Source: Mycolicibacterium rutilum (lineage in GTDB: Bacteria > Actinomycetota > Actinomycetes > Mycobacteriales > Mycobacteriaceae). From it: DNA of 64,000 nt. Positions within the stretch are counted from its first letter, which is position 1. Each line of letters starts with the position of its first letter. This document shows positions 58,003 through 64,000 of the stretch, one piece after another. The notes under the pieces are model-generated. The model was not told the origin of the DNA, made no database searches, and was given only the letters and a program-made list of their open reading frames with translations. The position numbers were made by a program, and so were the translations under genes. The DNA lies in assembly GCF_900108565.1 (NCBI RefSeq), contig NZ_LT629971.1, positions 3,224,001 through 3,288,000 of the forward strand, given 5' to 3'.

Positions 58003-59163
58003 CTATTCGCTCCGCTCGTGCGGCACCACCGCAGGCAGTTCCACACCCTCGGGCAGCACCAGTTCACCCTCGGTGTTGATGTAGCCGGAGTGCTTGGTGG
58101 GAATGGGCAGCGACGGATCCGGGCACGGCCGGTCGGTGCCGTCGCCGCAGATACCCGAGGTGAAGTAGGACCGCTTCTGCACATCCTCGGGCCACGGGTC
58201 GGCATGTGTGGCCATGAACTGCGCGGGGATGATGTAGAAGACGAAGAACGATGCGCTGATCGCGGCGAAGATCGCCAGGAAGCGGACGAACTGCTGCTTG
58301 GCGAAACCTCCGCGGATGTTGTCGAGTCCCCGTTCGACGACCGTGCGGCCGCGGTCATCGGTGAAGAACCGCAGGCAGCACAGCGCAGCCTGTACGCCGC
58401 CCCACATCAGGCCCTCGTAGATCGGCCACTGGTAGTAGGTGCCCGCGTTGATCGACAGCGATTGGATGGCGCCGGGGAAGGTGTACATCCCCAGCGGCAT
58501 GAGGATCAGCCCCTCCATCACGAAGTCGAAGACGAACCCCCACGCGAAGGCCACGCCGATGAGCCCCTTGGTGCCGAGGCTGGGCCACCGCTGCTGGGCT
58601 TTGCGCATCACCCAGCAGCCGAGAATGGTGCACAGCAGCACGCCGTAGGCGTAGCCGGAAACGTTGATGCCCAACGGTTCTGCCACCTGTGCGCCGGGCT
58701 TCTCGGGGGACAGCCACCCCGGCACGTGCGGGGCCCACGACCCCATGTTGAACGCCCAGGCGTTGTACGTGCACCAGGTGTTGATGTAGTTGAGCAGCGG
58801 ATCCTGGAAGAAGAACAGACCCGTCGAGACCATGATCATGCCGTCCAACGTGATGCGTCGCTCGCGGCGCCACGGCCGGATGATGAACCACCAGATCGCG
58901 ACCGGGAACAGCACCGGCGAGCCGATCTGCCAGAGCATCAGGGCGACCTTCATGAAGGTCGGCGGATCCGTCGGCCCGGGATCGACGGGCGTGAAGTAGG
59001 GGCCGGTGATCCACCGGATCCACACGTAGACCTGCAGGGCAAGGATCAGTCCGCCTGCGGTGGCCCAGATCTTGACCCGGCGCGAGGACTGTGGCGCCTT
59101 CTCCTCGAGTGGACCGACCGTGCTCAGCGACTCGGTTGGCCGCTTGTTCGACAGTTCGCTCAC
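58003..59163 (-). CDS. AveC-like (spirocyclase family) membrane protein
   Basis: A 386-aa integral membrane protein with about seven hydrophobic segments (IWATAGGLILALQVYVWI; VLFPVAIWWFII; GYAYGVLLCTILGCWVM; LIGVAFAWGFVFDFVM; FLAIFAAISASFFVFYII). Sequence such as NTWCTYNAWAFNMGSW and PLGMYTFPGAI is typical of proteins annotated as spirocyclase AveC, after the avermectin protein; related members are common in Mycobacterium with unknown role. GTG at 59163 follows GAGGAGG. It is first in an operon with MoxR and VWA genes, an association not explained by AveC's known function. Confidence 0.75.
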   Translation of the reverse strand: MSELSNKRPTESLSTVGPLEEKAPQSSRRVKIWATAGGLILALQVYVWIRWITGPYFTPVDPGPTDPPTFMKVALMLWQIGSPVLFPVAIWWFIIRPWRRERRITLDGMIMVSTGLFFFQDPLLNYINTWCTYNAWAFNMGSWAPHVPGWLSPEKPGAQVAEPLGINVSGYAYGVLLCTILGCWVMRKAQQRWPSLGTKGLIGVAFAWGFVFDFVMEGLILMPLGMYTFPGAIQSLSINAGTYYQWPIYEGLMWGGVQAALCCLRFFTDDRGRTVVERGLDNIRGGFAKQQFVRFLAIFAAISASFFVFYIIPAQFMATHADPWPEDVQKRSYFTSGICGDGTDRPCPDPSLPIPTKHSGYINTEGELVLPEGVELPAVVPHERSE

Positions 59164-59206
59164 CACGCCTCCTCGATCGCGCATCGGCCACGCGACGTCC
59201 GTGAAT

Positions 59207-59220
59207 ATACCGACCAGTAT
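59207..59220. promoter_or_regulatory. ATACCGACCAGTAT palindrome, probable TetR operator
   Basis: Ten of 14 positions are symmetric (ATAC...GTAT arms). It lies in the 103-base divergent gap between the AveC-like gene and the TetR gene at 59267, so it could regulate both. Confidence 0.6.
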
Positions 59221-59266
59221 CTGGATAACTCAATGGTTTCTCAGATTCCTGTGGCAGAATCCCGTC

Positions 59267-59869
59267 ATGGTTGAGCGTTGGACGCGGGAGCGCCGACTCG
59301 AGCACACCCGGTCCCTGCTGCTCGACGCCGCGGAGACTGTGTTCGGCGAGAAGGGTTTCACCGCAGCAACTCTCGATGACATCGCCTATGTGGCCGGCTA
59401 CACCAAGGGTGCGATCTACAAGCATTTCGCCACCAAGGAGGAGCTGTTCCTGGCGGTGAGCGACCGGTACTGGCGGCGCTACTTCGAGAACTTCGCCGAG
59501 GTGATGTCGGCGGCCAAACAGGTGGGTGCCCGCGAGCGCGATGACATCGCCCAACGCTGGCGCGAGCTCAGCCGCGACCGCGGTGCCGAGCACGCCGCGC
59601 TCGGCCACGAGTTCACGCTGTACCTCCTTCGCAACCCGGACGCGCGGGAACGCTTGGCCGCCAAGCGCACCGAGGTGGCCGAAGCGTTGGCGAAGTTCAT
59701 CGTCGAAGGCATCGACAGGCTGGGCGGCACGGTGCTGATCCCGCCGCTCACGCTCGCTCAGGTGCTGATCGCCACCAGCGACGCCATCGTGCTCGGCAGC
59801 GAACTCGACGATGTCGACCTGTACCGGCCGATCGTCGACATGTACGTCTCGGCGATCAAACTGCCCTGA
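59267..59869 (+). CDS. TetR family transcriptional regulator
   Basis: 200 aa. HTRSLLLDAAETVFGEKG and LDDIAYVAGYTKGAIYKHFATKEELFLAV make the helix-turn-helix. The ATG at 59267 is the only good start in this frame. It is divergent from the AveC/MoxR/VWA operon and convergent with the EXPERA-protein gene, ending two bases before its stop. It is likely the local regulator of these membrane-protein genes. Confidence 0.88.
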   Translation: MVERWTRERRLEHTRSLLLDAAETVFGEKGFTAATLDDIAYVAGYTKGAIYKHFATKEELFLAVSDRYWRRYFENFAEVMSAAKQVGARERDDIAQRWRELSRDRGAEHAALGHEFTLYLLRNPDARERLAAKRTEVAEALAKFIVEGIDRLGGTVLIPPLTLAQVLIATSDAIVLGSELDDVDLYRPIVDMYVSAIKLP

Positions 59870-59870
59870 G

Positions 59871-60662
59871 TCAGGCGGATTCCAGCCGCGCCTCCGGGCT
59901 GGCCGCCGCCGCGCCCGCCCGGCGGGTCAGGTAGTCGATCTGCAGATGGATCGCGTAGAGCACCAGCGGCGGCAGCACGATGAACGGGACGTTCTCGGCG
60001 ATGAACTTGAACCCGATGCCGTATGCGCCCTGACCGATGTCGGCGAAGCCGGCGCCGACCTCGGCCAGGAAGTACACCGCGGTGCTGGCCATCAACACCG
60101 CGCAACCCGCGAAAGCGCCCCACAGGCAACGGATCCGCGACTCCTGCGACAGGTCCGGCTTGATCAGGCGGGTCCACATGACAAAGACGATCACGCCGGT
60201 CGTCACACCGACGACCTCGAGCGCGAAGATCCACGGGTTGCCGCTGACGTACCGGGTGTCGGCGAGCGCGTACTGCCACCACAACCATTTCCAGCCGGGA
60301 TCCGTAGTCGGCGTCCACCAGCCGAGCGGGTGGCCGACCAGGAACATCAACTCGTAGCCGATCTGACTGCACGCGGTGTAGGGCAGATAGAACAGCGTCA
60401 GTTCGGCCGCCCTGTCGAGCCGGGTGCGGTTCTCCCCGGGCGCATCCCACAGCAGCACGAGCGGCACCAGGATCACCGGGATGCCGAACAGCAGGTTGGC
60501 GACGACGTCCGATGTCAACGTCGGCGCGATCAACCCGAACTGCACGCCGATCGTCATCACCAGGAACACCGCGCCGGTCAGTGCCGCCACAGCGAGGTAG
60601 ATCCGGGCGCGGTGCGGGGCAACCGGCCGGGCGAAGTTCGGTTCGCGTGTCAGCTCGTGCAT
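59871..60662 (-). CDS. EXPERA-domain (emopamil-binding-protein-like) membrane protein
   Basis: 263 aa with about six hydrophobic segments. The stretch WWQYALADTRYVSGNPWIFALE (split here: ADTRY at 134-138, Glu at 149) has D-x-R-Y-x10-E exactly as in sterol delta8-delta7 isomerase (EBP) and related EXPERA proteins, and additional acidic and His residues are E104 and H111. A role as isomerase of a polycyclic isoprenoid double bond is therefore possible but not shown. The gene starts six bases after the aldehyde dehydrogenase stop. Confidence 0.65.
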   Translation of the reverse strand: MHELTREPNFARPVAPHRARIYLAVAALTGAVFLVMTIGVQFGLIAPTLTSDVVANLLFGIPVILVPLVLLWDAPGENRTRLDRAAELTLFYLPYTACSQIGYELMFLVGHPLGWWTPTTDPGWKWLWWQYALADTRYVSGNPWIFALEVVGVTTGVIVFVMWTRLIKPDLSQESRIRCLWGAFAGCAVLMASTAVYFLAEVGAGFADIGQGAYGIGFKFIAENVPFIVLPPLVLYAIHLQIDYLTRRAGAAAASPEARLESA

Positions 60663-60668
60663 CGGTCG

Positions 60669-62147
60669 TTACGCTCCTTTGCCTGCGGTGGTCGCGGCCG
60701 GGTTGGTTTCGGCCGCAACGGAGATCGATTTGAGTTCGGTGTAACCGGCGATGCCCTCGTGACCCAGTTCGCGGCCGTAGCCGCTGGCCTTCACCCCGCC
60801 GAACGGCGCGAACGGATCCATCGTGTAGCCCTGGTTGACGCCGAAGGTGCCGGTGCGGATCTGCGCGGCGATGCCGAGACCGCGGCCGGTGTCGGCCGTC
60901 CACACCGAGCCGGCCAGGCCGTAGTCGGAGTCGTTGGCGATCGCCACCGCCTCGTGTTCGTCGGCGTAGGGGATCACGGTCAGCACGGGGCCGAAGATCT
61001 CCTCGCGCGCGATCGTCATGGTGTTGGTGGCGTCGGCGAACAGGGTGGGACGGACGAACCAGCCGCGGTCGATGCCGTCGGGCATGTCGGTGCCGCCGAC
61101 GACGGGCCGGGCGCCCTCGGCGACGCCCGCCTCGATGTAGCCGCGCACCCGTTGCTGCTGGCGGCGTGCGACCAGCGGGCCGACCTGAGTGGCGGCATCG
61201 GTTGGATCACCGACGACGAGCGAGGACATCTCGGCGGCCAGCGCGTCGACGAAATCCGTTCGCCCGGCTGGTATCAGTATCCGGGTCAGCGCGTTGCAGA
61301 TCTGCCCGCTGTTGGACAGACTCGCCGAGCGCACGCCCGCGGCGACGGCTGCGGGATCGGCGTCGTCGAGCACGATCGCCGCGGACTTGCCGCCGAGTTC
61401 CAGGCTCACGCGCCGCAGGTCGGCCGCACACGCCGCGGCGACCGCCTTGCCCGCGGCAGTGGACCCCGTGAACGACACCTTATCGACGCCGGGGTGCCTG
61501 ACGAGGTACTCGCCGAGCGACCCGTCACCGGGCAGCACGCTCACCACGCCGGGCGGCAGTTCGGCGTCGGTCAGCATCTCGGCGAGCAGCAGCGCGTCGA
61601 GCGGTGACTCGGGCGCCGGTTTGAGCACGACCGCGCATCCGGCCAGCAGCGCCGGGATCAGTTTGGTGGCGATCAAAAACTGCGGCATGTTCCACGGCAC
61701 GATGGCGGCCACGACGCCGACGGGCTCGCGCCGGATGTGCAGGTCCGCCCCGTACTTGCCGGGCCGCGTCTCTTCCCACGGGTAGGTCTCGGCGAGGTCG
61801 CAGAACGCGGTCATCATCATCGCGGGCAGGCCGACCTGCGCGCGCTGCGCAAAGCTGATCGGTGCCCCGATCTCCGCGGTGATCAGGTCGGCCATCTCGC
61901 CGCGCCGCTCCGCGTATAGGGCCGCGATTCGCCGCACCGCTGCGACGCGCTCGGCCGGCGACAAGCGCGGCCACGGACCGGAGTCGAACGCCGTGCGCGC
62001 CGCTGCGACCGCTCGGTCGACGTCGGCCGGCGCAGCGGCCGCCACCCGGGCCACCGGTTCCTCGGTGTGAGGGGAGATGACCTCGATGCGCTGATCGGTG
62101 CTCGGCGCCGACCACTGCCCGCCGATGAACAGCTCATCTCGACGCAC
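60669..62147 (-). CDS. NAD(P)-dependent aldehyde dehydrogenase
   Basis: A 492-aa ALDH. The cofactor region includes VPWNMPQFLIATKL and FTGSTAAGKAV, the general-base Glu is in SLELGGKSA and the catalytic Cys in NSGQICNALTR. It oxidises an aldehyde to an acid. GTG at 62147 is chosen because AAGGGAG lies eight bases upstream; other in-frame starts exist up to 62189. It forms a two-gene unit with the EXPERA protein and diverges from the Rieske cassette. Confidence 0.92.
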   Translation of the reverse strand: MRRDELFIGGQWSAPSTDQRIEVISPHTEEPVARVAAAAPADVDRAVAAARTAFDSGPWPRLSPAERVAAVRRIAALYAERRGEMADLITAEIGAPISFAQRAQVGLPAMMMTAFCDLAETYPWEETRPGKYGADLHIRREPVGVVAAIVPWNMPQFLIATKLIPALLAGCAVVLKPAPESPLDALLLAEMLTDAELPPGVVSVLPGDGSLGEYLVRHPGVDKVSFTGSTAAGKAVAAACAADLRRVSLELGGKSAAIVLDDADPAAVAAGVRSASLSNSGQICNALTRILIPAGRTDFVDALAAEMSSLVVGDPTDAATQVGPLVARRQQQRVRGYIEAGVAEGARPVVGGTDMPDGIDRGWFVRPTLFADATNTMTIAREEIFGPVLTVIPYADEHEAVAIANDSDYGLAGSVWTADTGRGLGIAAQIRTGTFGVNQGYTMDPFAPFGGVKASGYGRELGHEGIAGYTELKSISVAAETNPAATTAGKGA

Positions 62148-62184
62148 CTGTTCGGCTCCCTTCGGCACGACCCCTGCGAGGAGT

Positions 62185-62198
62185 ATCAACTACTTGTG
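62185..62198. promoter_or_regulatory. KstR2-like box in the ALDH/Rieske divergent promoter
   Basis: ATCAACTACTTGTG matches 8 of 10 fixed positions of AnCAAGnnCTTGnT. It lies in the 126-base gap between divergent starts. A match of this quality can also occur by chance in 64 kb, so it is only a candidate. Confidence 0.3.
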
Positions 62199-62273
62199 AT
62201 TGGCCTCGGCAGCATATATCGTCGGCTTGTCAGGCTCCCGCCGAATGCCGAAATGCGCAGACAGGAGAAGCCG

Positions 62274-63539
62274 GTGGCTCGATTCCCCAAACCGCCCGAA
62301 GGAAGCTGGACGCAGCACTATCCCGAGTTGGGAACCGCCCCGGTCTCCTACGAGGATTCGATCGACCCGGCGTTCTACGAGAAGGAACGTCACGCGATCT
62401 TCAAGCGGGCGTGGCTGAATGTCGGTCGCGTCGAACAGGTTCCGCGCAAGGGCAGCTACTTCACCAAAGAGCTCAAAGTCGCCAACACCTCGATCATCGT
62501 GGTGCGCACCACCTCTGGTGAGATCAAGGCGTTCCACAACATCTGTCGCCATCACGGCAACAAGCTGGTGTGGAACGACATGCCGCTCGAAGAGACCAGC
62601 GGGGTGTGCCGACAGTTCACCTGCAAGTACCACGCCTGGCGCTACGACCTCGACGGCAACCTGACGTTCGTCCAGCAGGAGGGCGAGTTCTTCGACCTGG
62701 ACAAGAGCCGCTACGGCCTGGTCGCGGTGCACTGCGAGGTGTGGGAAGGGTTCATCTTCGTCAACTTCGCCAAGCAGCCGGAACAGTCGCTGCGGGAGTT
62801 CCTCGGCCCGATGATCACCGACCTCGAGGGCTACCCTTTCGACAAGATGACCTCGCGCTTCACCTACCGCTCCGAGGTGAAGGCAAACTGGAAGCTGTAC
62901 ATGGACGCGTTCCAGGAGTTCTATCACGCGCCTGTGCTGCATGCGAACCAGTCACCGACGGCATATTCGAAGGCCGCTGCCGAGGCCGGATTCGAGGCGC
63001 CGCACTACCGCATCGAGGGTCCCCACCGACTGGTCAGCACGTCGGGTGTGCGCGCGTGGGAGATGGCCGACGAGATGCGCAAGCCGATCGAGGACATCTG
63101 CCGCAGCGGGTTGTTCGGGCCCTGGGACAAACCGGATCTGGGCGAGATGCCCGTCGGGCTCAACCCCGCGAAATGCGATCCGTGGGGGCTGGATTCGTTC
63201 CAGTTGTTCCCCAACTTCGTGCTGCTGTTCTGGGGGCAGGGCTGGTACATCACGTACCATTACTGGCCGACGTCGCACAACACGCACATCTTCGAGGGCT
63301 CGGCGTACTTCCCGCAGCCGCGCACCCCGCGTGAGCGCATCGCGCAGGAACTGGCAGCGGTCTCGTTCAAGGAATACGGGCTGCAGGACGCGAACACGCT
63401 GGAGGCCACGCAGTCGATGATCGAATCGCAGGTTCTCGACGAGTTCCTGCTGTGTGACCAGGAGGTGCTGATCCGGCATCTGCACAAGGAGACCGCCGCC
63501 TGGGTCGAGGACTACGACCGCAAGAAGGCGGGAGTGTGA
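62274..63539 (+). CDS. Rieske non-haem iron oxygenase, alpha subunit (second copy)
   Basis: 421 aa. [2Fe-2S] ligands C91/H93 and C117/H120; mononuclear iron site in MDAFQEFYHAPVLH (H218, H223). It is a clear paralogue of the protein at 34915, sharing FPKP-EGSW, the AW-YDL and FVQQEGEFF stretches and the C-terminal LCDQEVL-RHLHK block. I chose the GTG at 62274, with AGGAG at 62263-62267, to match the paralogue start; the ATG at 62253 is an alternative. It overlaps the small-protein gene by four bases. Confidence 0.92.
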   Translation: MARFPKPPEGSWTQHYPELGTAPVSYEDSIDPAFYEKERHAIFKRAWLNVGRVEQVPRKGSYFTKELKVANTSIIVVRTTSGEIKAFHNICRHHGNKLVWNDMPLEETSGVCRQFTCKYHAWRYDLDGNLTFVQQEGEFFDLDKSRYGLVAVHCEVWEGFIFVNFAKQPEQSLREFLGPMITDLEGYPFDKMTSRFTYRSEVKANWKLYMDAFQEFYHAPVLHANQSPTAYSKAAAEAGFEAPHYRIEGPHRLVSTSGVRAWEMADEMRKPIEDICRSGLFGPWDKPDLGEMPVGLNPAKCDPWGLDSFQLFPNFVLLFWGQGWYITYHYWPTSHNTHIFEGSAYFPQPRTPRERIAQELAAVSFKEYGLQDANTLEATQSMIESQVLDEFLLCDQEVLIRHLHKETAAWVEDYDRKKAGV

Positions 63540-63898
63540 CGGTGTCTGCTTCAGGGTCTGCCTCAGAGACCGCGGCCAAGTTGCCGCCCGAGTTCGCCGA
63601 CCTCGAACGGTTCTCCGACTGGTGCCTGGGCACCGAAGCCGAACGCTACGCCAAACGGCTGGACAGTTCGATGCAGGAGATGCAGGCGTTCTACGACGCG
63701 ATCACCGAGCGCGCCGAGGAGGCGGTCGCCTTCTGCGACAGGTTCTCCCTCGACGACCTGCCCGACGATGTGCTGAACCTGATGCATCTGCTCTACTCGA
63801 TGATCCAGGTGTCGTTCCCGGTGGAGTGCTGGAAGCAGCCGAAGGTGCCTGACACGGGCGCGACGAAGCTGGACTGCGTCTACGAACCCGTGCCATGA
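63536..63898 (+). CDS. Conserved small protein of the Rieske cassette (second copy)
   Basis: 120 aa, homologous to the protein at 34593: LPPEFADLERFSDWCL, MQEMQAFYDA, VSFPVECWKQP and PDTGATKLDC. Unknown family. The first ~14 residues (MTVSASGSASETAA) are a low-complexity extension not present in the first copy; GTG 63542 might be the real start instead of 63536. Overlaps both neighbours by four bases, so the three proteins are probably made together. Confidence 0.78.
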   Translation: MTVSASGSASETAAKLPPEFADLERFSDWCLGTEAERYAKRLDSSMQEMQAFYDAITERAEEAVAFCDRFSLDDLPDDVLNLMHLLYSMIQVSFPVECWKQPKVPDTGATKLDCVYEPVP

Positions 63899-64000
63899 CC
63901 GCGACGGTGCTGCGCGCTGCGCGGTGGGCCGACGTGGAAGCCGGCGAAGTGCGCTCGCCGGCGGTGGTGGTCGTCGAGGGTAACCGCATCTCCGCGGTGA
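63895..64000 (+). CDS. Amidohydrolase-fold protein, 3' end outside window
   Basis: Only 35 residues are visible: TATVLRAARWADVEAGEV and VVVVEGNRISAV, which match the N-terminal beta-sandwich of the amidohydrolase at 33373 (LKAAGLVDVDAGEI, VRIENDRIAGV). The ATG overlaps the small-protein stop (ATGA). The metal-binding motif is beyond the window edge. Confidence 0.78.
   Translation, partial: MTATVLRAARWADVEAGEVRSPAVVVVEGNRISAV

Noticed and set aside
62189..62273. Upstream starts for the second Rieske gene (ATG 62253 or earlier)
   Set aside because: The GTG at 62274 has a well-placed AGGAG and matches the start of the paralogue; the upstream part is promoter-like and not conserved.

Overview
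The window is GC-rich, densely packed, bidirectional bacterial DNA from a mycolic-acid actinomycete, most likely a fast-growing Mycobacterium (Mycolicibacterium). Pointers are a wax ester synthase/DGAT, a 535-aa FadD12-type acyl-CoA ligase beside a PlsC/DGAT-like acyltransferase (a set of genes also grouped in M. tuberculosis around Rv1425-Rv1428c), a mycofactocin-type SDR, several F420/flavin LLM oxidoreductases, and many FadE, EchA and TetR paralogues. I found no rRNA, tRNA or CRISPR array.

Layout. (1) 1-15.2 kb, plus strand: a nearly gap-free run of oxidoreductases (LLM, three SDRs, FMN reductase), a cyclase-fold hydrolase, an alpha/beta hydrolase, a TetR regulator with its own palindrome, a 3Fe-4S ferredoxin with a P450, an amidohydrolase, two adjacent M24 proteins (the second with lost metal ligands), a crotonase and a double CaiB CoA-transferase. 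It closes with a perfect hairpin. (2) 15.3-21.2 kb: SDR, epimerase, and the acyltransferase-FadD12-WS/DGAT lipid locus. (3) 21.2-27.4 kb: APH-like kinase, mycofactocin SDR, P450 and TetR on the minus strand, diverging from an acyl-CoA dehydrogenase and a crotonase. (4) 27.4-31.0 kb: an IS21-family element (istA/istB) inserted inside an IS5-family element, itself inserted into a hairpin between two convergent genes. (5) 31.0-36.8 kb, minus strand: a seven-gene unit with a carboxymuconolactone-decarboxylase-like protein, Rieske oxygenase, small conserved protein, amidohydrolase, SnoaL-like protein and a split acyl-CoA dehydrogenase pair. (6) 37.1-44.8 kb, plus strand: amidohydrolase, then an acyl-CoA dehydrogenase-SDR-CoA transferase-crotonase-thiolase-acyl-CoA dehydrogenase beta-oxidation set. 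(7) 44.8-54.3 kb: an LLM gene broken by an in-frame TGA, two TetR genes, a quinone oxidoreductase, an APH kinase overlapping an acyl-CoA dehydrogenase, a VOC protein, a second LLM, an unknown protein and an epimerase. (8) 54.3-62.1 kb: an acyl-CoA dehydrogenase, then a minus-strand AveC-like membrane protein/MoxR ATPase/VWA operon, a TetR, an EXPERA (emopamil-binding-protein-like) membrane protein and an aldehyde dehydrogenase. (9) 62.3-64 kb: a second copy of the Rieske/small protein/amidohydrolase cassette, cut by the window edge.

Read together, the genes look like accessory catabolism of hydrophobic, probably cyclic, carboxylic acids such as steroid- or terpenoid-like compounds: P450s and Rieske oxygenases introduce oxygen, SDRs and an aldehyde dehydrogenase oxidise, ligase and CoA-transferases activate, and dehydrogenase/hydratase/thiolase sets shorten the chain. 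The substrate is not determined by the sequence. GAGAA-N5-TTCTC palindromes in several promoter regions suggest that parts of regions 3, 5 and 6 share a TetR-type regulator. The best candidates for undescribed biology are the AveC/MoxR/VWA operon and the twice-occurring Rieske/small-protein/amidohydrolase cassette.
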